Positions 44,380 to 52,718 of a stretch of DNA of 64,000 nucleotides are shown here, in pieces (position 1 is the first letter of the stretch; every line of letters starts with the position of its first letter). The position numbers and the translations under genes are program-made. The notes under the pieces were generated by a model. The model saw only the letters and a program-made list of their open reading frames with translations, was not told the DNA's origin and searched no databases. This DNA is from an uncultured Eggerthellaceae bacterium (GTDB lineage: Bacteria; Actinomycetota; Coriobacteriia; Coriobacteriales; Eggerthellaceae), in NCBI GenBank assembly GCA_910577495.1, contig CAJTML010000002.1:1-64000 (forward strand), in the 5' to 3' direction.

Positions 44380-44538
44380 ATGGATAAAAAAGAAAAAGCT
44401 CGCAATAGAAAGATATCTGAGGCACTTAGCCATGACTGCAATATGGGCATGAACCCTGAATACATCAAGGCGAAAGAAGCGGCTGAGAAGAAGGCGAAGA
44501 AAGCCGCAGAGAAAGCAGCCAAGAAGAAAAACGCCTAA
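44380..44538 (+). CDS. Small Lys/Ala-rich protein (52 aa)
   Basis: A 52-residue protein starting at the ATG at 44380 (MDKKEKARNRKISEALSHDC) behind a clear AAGGAG. The second half is a run of AEKKAKKAAEKAAKKK repeats, probably a basic helix able to bind nucleic acid or an acidic partner. It is last of the four small genes and is followed by a terminator. The function is unknown. Confidence 0.55.
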   Translation: MDKKEKARNRKISEALSHDCNMGMNPEYIKAKEAAEKKAKKAAEKAAKKKNA

Positions 44539-44569
44539 AGCCACCCTTGCAATCTGCGAACCAAATAAT

Positions 44570-44624
44570 AAGAGCCGCAAGGTCGTTCCAGGAACACCGC
44601 CTGGCGCGCTAGCGGCTCTTAAAA
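44570..44624 (+). terminator. Terminator of the small-gene cluster
   Basis: AAGAGCCGC (44570-44578) pairs with GCGGCTCTT (44612-44620), with an inner CCAGG/CCTGG hairpin, followed by AAAA on the plus strand. On the minus strand it would also serve the membrane LuxR gene. Confidence 0.6.
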
Positions 44625-44691
44625 GCAAAACTGCAACACCAATACTACCGAGACACAGTCAAAAAATCCATAGCTCTGAGCTATGATCAAT

Positions 44692-46284
44692 TTATTCATG
44701 CTTGAACAAATTGATAAGTTCAGTCTTTCCGCTGATTCCGAGTTTTGAATACACATGTCGGCAGTGAGTTTTTACCGTGGCGTTAGATATAAATAATTCT
44801 TTCTCTATCTTTGCTTGCGTTTGACCCTGTGCTAGCAAGAACATGACCTCTTCTTCGCGAAGTGTTAAACCATAACGTCGAGCCATTCGCGCGCATTCGT
44901 CTTTCAGCAATTCGGAAGAGGATCGATGGGTTGCTGGCAGATCATGAGCTGAATTGCTGATAGGTTCTATGCCCCACGATTGATCAGTCTCGCGACTTGT
45001 TAAAAAGGTTGCGTAAGTGAGGCAAATAATGATGACCAGCACCTCTGAGACATCAAACTCACCAAGATGTATGACCATGCCAATTTCAAGTCTTCCTACG
45101 ACCTCACCAAGAAATGAGCCGAGAAATCGGAGTGCTTGCACCGGCGCAAGGAGCCAAAGAGGATTTATATTGTGGCGAAACGAAATCGTGCAAAGGGAAA
45201 TACACACGAAAAATTGGATAAACATGAACCCAATCGTTGCGCAGTAGCCTCCAAGCAGTCCAATGACTGGCGAATGATGTCCAACCAAAACAACCGCCAT
45301 TACAGCAAGCGGCAGTCCAACCCAATGGAACCACTTGAGATTGAACTTTACTTCCGTGAATGCAACGATAGCAAGCATGGCCAATGCGGTCAGTGAACCG
45401 CCGAGCAAATCAACTCGTATGCTTCCACTGGTATCAAAGAAGCACCGAGCATAGCCTGCAGTGAAAGCAAATATTGCGATCAGCAATGCTGGCTTGAGCG
45501 GAAAACTCCAAGACTTGGTTGCAGATTGCGCCTCATCTTCATCGCTGGTGCTGAGGGGTTGTTGTAGCTCAATCTTGTCAGTTTGATTTAGAAGAGCGCA
45601 AAGAGCTAAGGGCAACAAAAGACAGATCATAGAGGTCATCATTGGTGAAGATAGCGAAAAGAGAATTCCTGGAACGGCCGTAGAAATTGCATTTGAAGCG
45701 ACAAAGTAAAAAACCAGAGGAACAAACGATAGTTCAGCATACCGCGTAAGCCAGGCCATCATCAGAAATGACTGAGAAAAGCCCATGATGCTGGTAAATA
45801 TTGCCAACAGGATAACAATGCCAAAACTACTCTCACCTGCGTCTACTGTTTGAATAATTGTGCAAGCGAATACGGTGCCAGTTCCAATAATGCTTGCAAG
45901 TAGTATTGCTCGGGTATTTCGCATGAGCATCAAAAATCGGCTTGCCTGAAATCCAATGAAGAGTAAGCTTGCTGATCGCGCCAGATAGAGAACGCTTGCA
46001 AGATTGATCCAGTTTCTTAACGGTACAACGCTTGAAGTAGATTGTGAAAGCGTATTCCACGCAAACAAGAACGCAAGACCCACTAAAGGCCAGCGTGTAC
46101 GAATAAGCTTTTTCGTTAATTCGCACGCCGCGAAAACATTGCTTAGTCCATGCCGTTTTGTTTTAGCCTTTGGCGGCATTGGTTCTGTGGTTAGCGATTC
46201 GCTTAAACCAGTTGCTTCCTTCTCCACAGTAAGCCCTATCTTGGTTGTTGGCTTTTCTTCATTATACGCACTAGTTTCTGACAA
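44692..46284 (-). CDS. Membrane-anchored LuxR-type regulator (about 12 helices)
   Basis: A 530-residue protein. After a polar N-terminus (about 1-65) come about 12 membrane helices in an MFS-like layout (65-435), then a cytoplasmic linker and a C-terminal LuxR helix-turn-helix (YGLTLREEEVMFLLAQGQTQ and KIEKELFISNATVKTHCRHVY). Such membrane LuxR proteins are abundant in Eggerthellaceae, next to the reductase genes they are thought to control. Here the Tat flavoprotein gene is divergent, 178 bp away. The start is uncertain: a TTG at 46284 or an ATG at 46179, both without a clear ribosome site. Confidence 0.88.
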   Translation of the reverse strand: MSETSAYNEEKPTTKIGLTVEKEATGLSESLTTEPMPPKAKTKRHGLSNVFAACELTKKLIRTRWPLVGLAFLFAWNTLSQSTSSVVPLRNWINLASVLYLARSASLLFIGFQASRFLMLMRNTRAILLASIIGTGTVFACTIIQTVDAGESSFGIVILLAIFTSIMGFSQSFLMMAWLTRYAELSFVPLVFYFVASNAISTAVPGILFSLSSPMMTSMICLLLPLALCALLNQTDKIELQQPLSTSDEDEAQSATKSWSFPLKPALLIAIFAFTAGYARCFFDTSGSIRVDLLGGSLTALAMLAIVAFTEVKFNLKWFHWVGLPLAVMAVVLVGHHSPVIGLLGGYCATIGFMFIQFFVCISLCTISFRHNINPLWLLAPVQALRFLGSFLGEVVGRLEIGMVIHLGEFDVSEVLVIIICLTYATFLTSRETDQSWGIEPISNSAHDLPATHRSSSELLKDECARMARRYGLTLREEEVMFLLAQGQTQAKIEKELFISNATVKTHCRHVYSKLGISGKTELINLFKHE

Positions 46285-46462
46285 GGGAAAACTAACGAAA
46301 AAGAGGAGGGATGATTTTTCTCAGTCCTTCGAAATCTGCTTTTCATACCTCCAGGTTTGACGCGCAATTGCAGAAATCGTGAGAGTCTAAAAACACGGCA
46401 TGGTAGGAAATGCCACGCCAGTTGTTAGATAGGGGAAACCCGAATCCAAGGAGGAGAGCAGT

Positions 46463-48187
46463 ATGGAGAAGAAAATTTCACGCCGTGGTTTCATAGGCGC
46501 ATCAGCTGTCGGATTTGCTGGCATGACACTTGCAGGACTTGCGGGCTGTTCCGCTCCAGCTTCGAGCACAGATGATCTTGCTGCAACCGGCAAAGACGGC
46601 AGTGGCAACACGTCAGCTGAATTGCCCCGAGATCTTGATATGTATCAGATCAAAGACTCAATTGCAGAGATTGAACCGATTACTGAGTTTGAGGCAGAAG
46701 AATCTTATGACATCGTGGTGGTTGGTGCTGGAACAGCGGGAACGCTTGCGGTATTAACAGCGCTTGATGAGGGTGCAACAGTGTGCTGCTTGCAAAAAGA
46801 GTCAACGCCAGTGGCGCACGGCAACGGTTCTGCTGGAATCATTCGCGATGCATCTACCGATGCTGGTATTTTGCGTTGGATGCAGAGTATTCGCAAAATG
46901 AACAACTATCGCGTGAATTGGGATTTGTTCAAGTTCTTTACGACGAATTCTGGCGAAACACTTTGCTGGCTTGATAAGAAATCCGAAGAAGCTGGTTACC
47001 CGGCAAGCGCTCATTCTGCAGCGACGGTAGTAACGTATGACAACGGAGATGTGTGCGCACTCTGCACGCATAATTTCGGAGTAAAGCCCGAAAACAACGG
47101 CAACCTGGTGAAAGCGCTGTGCGATATGGCAGAAAAACAAGGAGCCGTATTCCATTACAGTACGCCCGGTGTGCAGTTAGTTGTTGATAATGGTGCGGTA
47201 ACTGGCGTAATCGGTAAAACCTCGACGGGGTATATCAAAGTCAATGCCAATAAAGCTGTCATCGTGGCAACTGGTGACTATCAAAACAACCAAGCTATGG
47301 TTGAGCGTTTTTGCCCCGACGTGAAAGACCTGGCACGCAAGCAGCAAAACAAAACTGGCGACGGTCACATCATGTCTATCATGGCAGGTGGTCATATGGT
47401 GAATGTGGGCCATGCTCATATGGTGCACGATGCAGACTCTGCAGGAAATGGTTTTTCGCCATTCCCGCTGCTGTGCCTCAATGCTAATGGCGAACGCTTC
47501 ATGAACGAAGAGATGTCAATGCCAACCTGGAACGAAGGCTGTCGCGCGAATATCAATCAAGATGATCCTGGCGTGTTTGTCCGACTGTTTGACTCTAATT
47601 ATCCTGAGTATTATCCCAAAGCGCCGGCAGCTGAAGATATGCAAATGTATATTCCAGGCGCCCAGGAAAATCCAACTGGCGTTTACAAAGATCTCATCGA
47701 TACGCATGTATGCGATACTCTTGATGAGCTTGCCGAGGAACTTCGTGTTCCGGCAGATGCGCTGAAGAAGAGTGTTGCTCGTTGGAATGAGTTGTGCGAA
47801 CAGGGTTCGGACGTAGATTTCGGACTGGCACCTGAAAACCTGCATCCAATTGATACGCCTCCGTATTGGGGAATTCGTCAATGGGTGCGCGTGACCGCAA
47901 TCAATGGCGGCGTTGCCGTAGATGGAAACTATCAGGCAATTGATGCTGACAACAACCCAATCCCTGGTTTGTTTGTTGTAGGTACTACCGGTGGCGACCT
48001 CTGCGGTGGACCAGACTGGAATATGGGCTCTGGTGTTTCATGCGGGCACGTTATGACCTCAGGGCGTTATGCCACAATCTATGCACTCAATGGAAATTGG
48101 GAACCCTCCAACCCGGTGAGCTGGGATGAAGTGAAGGACAGCTATACCGACGGTATGCATGATACCGCTTGGGTGTGGCAACGTTAA
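46463..48187 (+). CDS. Tat-exported FAD-dependent reductase lipoprotein (fumarate/urocanate reductase-like)
   Basis: A 574-residue flavoprotein. The N-terminus has a twin-arginine motif SRRGFIG and a lipobox LAGC near residue 28, so it is exported folded and anchored outside. The FAD-binding Rossmann motif VVVGAGTAGTLAVL lies near residue 83, KAVIVATGDY near 270, and the C-terminal IPGLFVVGTTGGDLCG closes the FAD fold. It belongs to the FAD_binding_2 family with fumarate, urocanate and steroid reductases, but has no FMN-binding domain. The substrate cannot be told. AAGGAGGAG precedes the ATG at 46463. It is probably a terminal reductase fed by a cytochrome, and is controlled by the divergent membrane LuxR gene (inference). 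Confidence 0.88.
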   Translation: MEKKISRRGFIGASAVGFAGMTLAGLAGCSAPASSTDDLAATGKDGSGNTSAELPRDLDMYQIKDSIAEIEPITEFEAEESYDIVVVGAGTAGTLAVLTALDEGATVCCLQKESTPVAHGNGSAGIIRDASTDAGILRWMQSIRKMNNYRVNWDLFKFFTTNSGETLCWLDKKSEEAGYPASAHSAATVVTYDNGDVCALCTHNFGVKPENNGNLVKALCDMAEKQGAVFHYSTPGVQLVVDNGAVTGVIGKTSTGYIKVNANKAVIVATGDYQNNQAMVERFCPDVKDLARKQQNKTGDGHIMSIMAGGHMVNVGHAHMVHDADSAGNGFSPFPLLCLNANGERFMNEEMSMPTWNEGCRANINQDDPGVFVRLFDSNYPEYYPKAPAAEDMQMYIPGAQENPTGVYKDLIDTHVCDTLDELAEELRVPADALKKSVARWNELCEQGSDVDFGLAPENLHPIDTPPYWGIRQWVRVTAINGGVAVDGNYQAIDADNNPIPGLFVVGTTGGDLCGGPDWNMGSGVSCGHVMTSGRYATIYALNGNWEPSNPVSWDEVKDSYTDGMHDTAWVWQR

Positions 48188-48208
48188 TCACGCGCAGTTG
48201 AGCTTAAG

Positions 48209-48245
48209 TGTCGGGAAAGGACCCCTCCTCTTTCCCGACATTTTT
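48209..48245 (+). terminator. Terminator of the flavoprotein gene
   Basis: TGTCGGGAAAG pairs with CTTTCCCGACA in an 11-bp stem, followed by TTTTTG. Confidence 0.93.
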
Positions 48246-48320
48246 GTGCGCACAAACACCCAAGGGGGATAACGAAACCTTACGTGTTGGATCACTCAGA
48301 TGACCTGCGCAAATAGAGCT

Positions 48321-48405
48321 AACCTACAATTTACGGAGTTTTTGACCCACCAATTGCGACGTTTTCAACCTACAATTTACGAAGATTTTGACCCACCAAT
48401 TGCGA
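48321..48405. repeat. Two tandem 39-bp repeats, period 46 bp
   Basis: Copies at 48321-48359 and 48367-48405 share AACCTACAATTTACG at the start and TTTTGACCCACCAATTGCGA at the end, differing at about two positions. They are separated by 7 bases. They lie in the 387-base gap between the flavoprotein terminator and the acidic protein gene. Confidence 0.8.
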
Positions 48406-48513
48406 AACACTCAACGCCTTCGCCAATTTTGAGGGCAGCGACACTCCGCGGTACCCATGTATGTAGTCATATGGTCAATTGCGCGAATAGCTGCACTCGC
48501 GCGCGGCCTGCGC

Positions 48514-48522
48514 TGATATGAT
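48514..48522 (+). promoter_or_regulatory. Extended -10 promoter of the acidic protein gene
   Basis: TGATATGAT, about 53 bases before the ATG at 48575. No clear -35 is seen. Confidence 0.4.
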
Positions 48523-48574
48523 GAGACCACACAATTACAAGCAACAATCAAGCTTATAGAGAAAAGGATTCATC

Positions 48575-49114
48575 ATGGCAGATCGTGTTGTAGAAACTAC
48601 TGAAAATGAAGTTCCTGAGATCCCGGAGATCTTGGAAAAGGTATTGCTGTTCTCCCTTGAGGAAGCAAAAGAGAAGATGGCTAATGGCGTTGACGTGGTG
48701 CCGTTTACCTCGCTGGTCGTCAAAGAAAACCTCTTCATTGAAAGCCATCCGGGCGAGTCAGCGGAGGAGTGCTTCGCCTTCGCAAAGCACACGGTTGAAA
48801 ACGCACGCGGAGCTGACGCCTATGCATTCTGCTACGACGGTTACATTGAAACCGACGACGGCGTGAAAGATGCGCTCATTGCAGAGGGCGGCGTTCCGGG
48901 TGAGGATCGCGGGTATGCCGTTGGCTACCTCTACACGCTGGCTGACGAGAAGCCGACCTTTGAAGAAGAGGTTGCCTACATTGGCGAATCACCGAACTTC
49001 ATGAGCGAGCTCAAAGATGCTGATAGCTACAGCGAAGACGAGATCGACGAGAAGTACACCGAAGAAGATGAGATTGACGAAGAAGTTGAAGAGGTCGAAG
49101 AAGACGTCGAATAA
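48575..49114 (+). CDS. Acidic hypothetical protein
   Basis: A 179-residue very acidic protein starting at the ATG at 48575 with AAAAGGA upstream. Residues 1-140 look like a folded domain (FSLEEAKEKMANGVDVVPFT, ESHPGESAEECFAFAKHTVE, YAFCYDGYIETDDG, GYAVGYLYTL). The last 45 residues are almost only Asp, Glu and Tyr, probably disordered. There is no signal peptide or membrane segment. I do not recognise the family. It is a single gene with its own promoter and terminator. Confidence 0.8.
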   Translation: MADRVVETTENEVPEIPEILEKVLLFSLEEAKEKMANGVDVVPFTSLVVKENLFIESHPGESAEECFAFAKHTVENARGADAYAFCYDGYIETDDGVKDALIAEGGVPGEDRGYAVGYLYTLADEKPTFEEEVAYIGESPNFMSELKDADSYSEDEIDEKYTEEDEIDEEVEEVEEDVE

Positions 49115-49152
49115 GACTTCGCATAAGATCTGCGTGTACTGCGCATAAGATT

Positions 49153-49192
49153 TGTGGGTTGTTTGCATGAGGAATGCGAGCAACCCACATTT
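49153..49192 (+). terminator. Terminator of the acidic protein gene
   Basis: TGTGGGTTG pairs with CAACCCACA, with an inner GCAT/ATGC pairing, followed by TTTG. The T run is short. Confidence 0.6.
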
Positions 49193-49245
49193 GATATATG
49201 CGAGATTGCGCTTGGATTGCTTCGCCAAACTTCGCCAAAAATATT

Positions 49246-49261
49246 TGTTTCACGTGAAATA
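49246..49261. promoter_or_regulatory. parS-like site 5
   Basis: TGTTTCACGTGAAATA, one mismatch to the 16-bp parS palindrome, upstream of rpsF. Two TTCGCCAAA copies directly precede it. Confidence 0.7.
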
Positions 49262-49447
49262 AATTCTGCTCTCATCTGTCAGGATGGACACGTTTACTCA
49301 GTAAGATCGCAGGACACAAGATAGTTGCTGCGTTAGGGTTTGCACCTTGAGACGTGTTTTTAAGGCAGTTCGGGAGTGGAATGTTGTGTGTTCAATCCGT
49401 GTAAATCAGCCGGCTGGGAACTAAAATGCCCAAAAGTTCGCACGGTT

Positions 49448-49456
49448 TGCTAGAAT
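49448..49456 (+). promoter_or_regulatory. Extended -10 promoter of the rpsF operon
   Basis: TGCTAGAAT, about 72 bases before the rpsF start and just before the GC-rich leader hairpin. Confidence 0.5.
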
Positions 49457-49472
49457 AGTACAGCTAATTCCT

Positions 49473-49503
49473 GCCCCGGTGTGTGCCTTCACCAGCCCGG
49501 GGC
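49473..49503 (+). promoter_or_regulatory. rpsF leader hairpin, possible S6:S18 binding site
   Basis: GCCCCGG (49473-49479) pairs with CCGGGGC (49497-49503) around a 17-nt loop, 25 bases before the rpsF ATG. A structured leader that binds the S6:S18 complex is known for this operon in many bacteria. I infer the same here from position and shape only. Confidence 0.5.
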
Positions 49504-49528
49504 CGTATAGTCCAAAGGAGGTGAGCTG

Positions 49529-49822
49529 ATGAAGGCTTATGAATTGCTGTTTATTGTCGCTCCGTCAATCGACGAAGAAACCCGTGGTGCTGTAATGGCG
49601 CGTATCGAGTCTACTATCGCCGAAGGCAAAGGTACGGTAGACAATGTCGACAACTGGGGCAAGCGTAAACTTGCTTATGAGATCGACGGTCTGACCGACG
49701 GTGACTACACTCTCATCGATTTCCATGCAGATCCTGACAATGTAGCTGAGCTCGATCGTGTTCTGCGCATCACTGATGCCGTAGTTCGTCACATGATCGT
49801 GAAGCGTACTGATCGCGATTAA
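49529..49822 (+). CDS. rpsF: 30S ribosomal protein S6
   Basis: A 97-residue protein with the S6 opening KAYELLFIVAPSIDEE, WGKRKLAYEIDGLTDGDYTL and VVRHMIVKRTDRD at the end. It binds S18 on the small subunit. AAAGGAGGTGAGC precedes the ATG at 49529. It is first gene of the classical rpsF-ssb-rpsR-rplI operon. Confidence 0.97.
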   Translation: MKAYELLFIVAPSIDEETRGAVMARIESTIAEGKGTVDNVDNWGKRKLAYEIDGLTDGDYTLIDFHADPDNVAELDRVLRITDAVVRHMIVKRTDRD

Positions 49823-49869
49823 GAAATTGAAGCACGAGTTTTACTCGTGCGCTGAGAAGAGGTAGAAAC

Positions 49870-50334
49870 ATGAGCATTAACCGAGTGATTATTAGCGGAA
49901 ACCTAACACGAGATCCTGAGCTTCGCCAAACCGCAAGCGGCATGCCTATTTTGGGCTTTGGTGTGGCTGTCAATGATCGTCGCAAGAATTCTCAAACTGG
50001 TGAATGGGAAGATTGCCCGAACTACATTGACTGCACGATGTTTGGTGCACGCGCCCAATCGCTTTCCCAGTATCTCTCAAAGGGCAGCAAAGTTGCCATT
50101 GAGGGCAAGCTCCGTTGGAGCCAGTGGGAGCGCGACGGCCAGAAGCGCAGCAAGATTGAAGTGATTGTTGATGAGCTTGAATTCATGTCAAGCCGCAATA
50201 ATGATTCGTCACAAGGTGCAGCTGGCGGATACAACAGCTACCAACCGGTAACTGCTCCCGCACAACCTGCACAAACGATGGCGCCGGTTATTGATGCTTC
50301 TGCTTCGGTTTATGACGAAGACATTCCGTTTTAA
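49870..50334 (+). CDS. ssb: Single-stranded DNA-binding protein
   Basis: A 154-residue OB-fold protein (RVIISGNLTRDPELRQTASG, FGVAVNDRR, YIDCTMFGARAQSLSQYLSK) with a Gln/Ala-rich tail ending in DEDIPF, the acidic tip that docks repair and replication partners. It lies between rpsF and rpsR with short gaps. Start is the ATG at 49870 with AGAGGT. Confidence 0.96.
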   Translation: MSINRVIISGNLTRDPELRQTASGMPILGFGVAVNDRRKNSQTGEWEDCPNYIDCTMFGARAQSLSQYLSKGSKVAIEGKLRWSQWERDGQKRSKIEVIVDELEFMSSRNNDSSQGAAGGYNSYQPVTAPAQPAQTMAPVIDASASVYDEDIPF

Positions 50335-50353
50335 CTTTTGAAAGAGGTTAGAT

Positions 50354-50614
50354 ATGGCCGATTACGCGAAGCAGCCGCGTCGCAAGTTCTGCCAGTTCTG
50401 CAAAGAGGACACGCAGTTCATTGACTACAAAGACACGCAAATGCTGCGCAAGTATGTTACTGATCGTGGAAAGATTAAGCCCCGTCGCGTTACGGGTGCA
50501 TGCACTCAGCACCAGCGCGAGATTGCTAATGCCGTAAAGCGCGCACGTGAGATGGCTCTCATGCCGTACTCAGTTCCCGCTGTGAGCGGTCGTGGCGATC
50601 GTCGCGGACGCTAG
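50354..50614 (+). CDS. rpsR: 30S ribosomal protein S18, zinc-binding form
   Basis: An 86-residue protein with [11 protein letters not shown] at the N-terminus and [20 protein letters not shown] later. The Cys-Cys and Cys-His set corresponds to the zinc-containing form of S18; zinc-free paralogues lack it. GAAAGAGG precedes the ATG at 50354. It partners with S6 from the same operon. Confidence 0.96.
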   Translation: MADYAKQPRRKFCQFCKEDTQFIDYKDTQMLRKYVTDRGKIKPRRVTGACTQHQREIANAVKRAREMALMPYSVPAVSGRGDRRGR

Positions 50615-50628
50615 GGCAAGGAGGAACT

Positions 50629-51183
50629 ATGAAGGTTATCCTGCTCCAAGAGTTGAAGGGCAAAGGCGGCGAAGGTGACATCGTTGATGTAACCCGCGGT
50701 TTTGCTAACAACTACTTGCTTCCCCAGAAAATGGCTGTTGAGGCTACCCCTGGTAACTTGAAGCAGCTCGAGCAGCGCAAGCACAACATTGCTAAGCGCG
50801 AAGAGACCCGTATTGCTAACGCTGAAGCTCTGAAGGCTCAGCTGGATGCAGCTACGGTAAAGATTGATGCGAAGGTTGGCGAAGAAGGCCAGCTCTTCGG
50901 TTCAGTTACCGCTCAGATGATTGCTGATGCAATCCAAAATGATCTGGGCGTAGAGGTTGACCGCCGTCGCATTGAGATCGGCTCTCCGATCAAGACCGCT
51001 GGTCAGCACAAGGTAACCGTGTCACTGTATCGCGACATCAAGGGTACCGTTACGGCACTTGTTGGTGTTGACGAGGCACCGGTTGCTGAAGAGGAAGTTG
51101 TTGAAGAGGCTCCTGCTGAGGTTGTTGTTGAGGCAGAAGAGTCTGATGTTGATCCGGAATACCTGGAAGAGGTTTCTGAATAA
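50629..51183 (+). CDS. rplI: 50S ribosomal protein L9
   Basis: A 184-residue protein. The L9 N-terminal domain is clear (MKVILLQELKGKGGEGDIVD, GFANNYLLPQKMAVEAT), followed by the long helix and the C-terminal RNA-binding domain (GQLFGSVTAQMIADAI). An extra acidic tail of about 35 residues (VEEAPAEVVVEAEESDVDPE) makes it longer than the usual 148. AAGGAGG precedes the ATG. It ends the operon at a terminator. Confidence 0.96.
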   Translation: MKVILLQELKGKGGEGDIVDVTRGFANNYLLPQKMAVEATPGNLKQLEQRKHNIAKREETRIANAEALKAQLDAATVKIDAKVGEEGQLFGSVTAQMIADAIQNDLGVEVDRRRIEIGSPIKTAGQHKVTVSLYRDIKGTVTALVGVDEAPVAEEEVVEEAPAEVVVEAEESDVDPEYLEEVSE

Positions 51184-51211
51184 CACTTTGCAACATCTTG
51201 CATCATAAGCT

Positions 51212-51254
51212 ATGCCCCTTGCAGCGTTTGCAAAAGTGCTCAAGGGGCATTTTG
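51212..51254 (+). terminator. Terminator of the rpsF-rplI operon
   Basis: ATGCCCCTTG (51212-51221) pairs with CAAGGGGCAT (51241-51250), followed by TTTTG. Confidence 0.85.
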
Positions 51255-51297
51255 CTAACTTACAATTTGGTTGTCATCTCAAAAGGAGACGTTTCCA

Positions 51298-52710
51298 ATG
51301 CCCGCAGCGCAGCCCTACAATCCGGATTTTGCTCCCGAAGTACCTCGAGATCAGAATCAAAAAATTGATCCGCAAAATATTGATGCTGAGAAATCGGTGT
51401 TGGCTGCGTGCATGCTGTCACAAGACGCTATTGATGAGGTCATTGCAAAGTTGGTGCCGCAAAACTTCTATCGCTTTGCGCATCAAACTATCTTTTCCTC
51501 TATGCTGGATTTGCAGCAGCGCCATATCCCCATTGACCATATTTCGTTAGCTGACAACCTCAAAGCCCAAGGACAACTGGAAAGCATTGGCGGACGAGCC
51601 TATTTAGCAGAGCTTGCTGACTTTACCTCAGCGCTTACCAATTGGAGAAACCACGCTGACATCGTGAAGCGCACCTCTATGCTTCGCGATCTGTCTCGTG
51701 CAGGTTCTGCTATTTCAGCGCTTGCCTACGATGCACCTGATGATCTGGACGTGGTGGTTGAAGAGGCGGAAAAGACGCTCTTTGGCGTCACAGAAAAACG
51801 CGTATCATCCTCGTTTGAGAAGATGGATGTGCTTGTACAGAATGCCTACTGCTCCATTCAAGAACTCAAGCGTAACAAGGGCCAGTTTGCTGGCGTACCG
51901 AGCGGATTTGCTGACATTGATAACTTGTTCGGTGGATTCCGTGGGGGAGAGCTCATCATTTTGGCAGCTCGTCCGGCAGTCGGTAAAACCGCCTTCGCCC
52001 TCAACTTGGCTACCAACGCTGCACGCATGGGTTCCACGGTTGCATTTCTTTCTTTGGAAATGTCGAAAGAGCAGATCGTGCAACGTATATTGGCGGCCGA
52101 AGCACGCATTGCGCTGAGCAATATCAGGTCGGGCAACATTACTGATGCTGATGAAGGCGCCATTATTCAAGCGGCCAGCACGGTATCCATGTTGCCGATG
52201 TTTTTGGATGACACCACCAATTTATCTATTTTGGAGTTGCGTGCGAAAGCGCGCCGTGAGCTGCGTGGTATAGACAAAGGCATCATCATTGTTGACTACC
52301 TGCAGCTCATGCAGCCGCCGCGAAGCCGATCAGACGGAAACCGCGCCGTTGAGGTTGCTGAGATTTCACGTGGTTTGAAGGTTCTGGCAAAAGAACTAAA
52401 TATGCCAGTTATTGCGCTGTCGCAGCTCAGCCGCAGTATTGAGCAACGCGGCAAAGACAAGCGCCCCATGCTTTCAGACCTGCGCGAATCTGGCGCTATT
52501 GAGCAAGACGCCGACATCGTTATGTTTCTAGATCGAAGCACCTCCGAGGAAGAGGCGCTCCTTGATTCACGCCCTGACCTGGGAACCGCAAAACTTATCG
52601 TGGCAAAACACCGTAATGGTGCCACGCGCGACATTACGCTTTCGTTTGTGCCTGAGTTCACCAAGTTCGGTGACTACTACGACGAATCGCGTATTGTGCA
52701 ATATGAATAG
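51298..52710 (+). CDS. dnaB: Replicative DNA helicase DnaB
   Basis: A 470-residue hexameric fork helicase. After a short N-terminal tail comes the DnaB-N domain (QNIDAEKSVLAACMLSQDAI) and the RecA-type core with AARPAVGKTAFALNLA (Walker A), FLSLEMSKEQIVQR, IIIVDYLQLMQPPRSR (Walker B), VIALSQLSRSIEQR and DADIVMFLDR. No intein is present. Start is the ATG at 51298 with AAGGAG; an in-frame start at 51271 lacks similarity. It follows the rpsF operon and is 8 bp upstream of the YhaO-like gene. Confidence 0.96.
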   Translation: MPAAQPYNPDFAPEVPRDQNQKIDPQNIDAEKSVLAACMLSQDAIDEVIAKLVPQNFYRFAHQTIFSSMLDLQQRHIPIDHISLADNLKAQGQLESIGGRAYLAELADFTSALTNWRNHADIVKRTSMLRDLSRAGSAISALAYDAPDDLDVVVEEAEKTLFGVTEKRVSSSFEKMDVLVQNAYCSIQELKRNKGQFAGVPSGFADIDNLFGGFRGGELIILAARPAVGKTAFALNLATNAARMGSTVAFLSLEMSKEQIVQRILAAEARIALSNIRSGNITDADEGAIIQAASTVSMLPMFLDDTTNLSILELRAKARRELRGIDKGIIIVDYLQLMQPPRSRSDGNRAVEVAEISRGLKVLAKELNMPVIALSQLSRSIEQRGKDKRPMLSDLRESGAIEQDADIVMFLDRSTSEEEALLDSRPDLGTAKLIVAKHRNGATRDITLSFVPEFTKFGDYYDESRIVQYE

Positions 52711-52718
52711 AGCGTCCC

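Noticed and set aside
43231..44690. Complete integrative element with att duplication at tRNA-Ser(CGA)
   Set aside because: No second copy of the tRNA 3' end and no integrase gene in the window; only a suggestive position remains.
48321..48405. CRISPR array
   Set aside because: Only two units with 7-base separation, no spacers of normal length and no cas genes.
51298..52710. Intein in dnaB
   Set aside because: The reading frame is continuous at normal DnaB length and the Walker motifs are uninterrupted.
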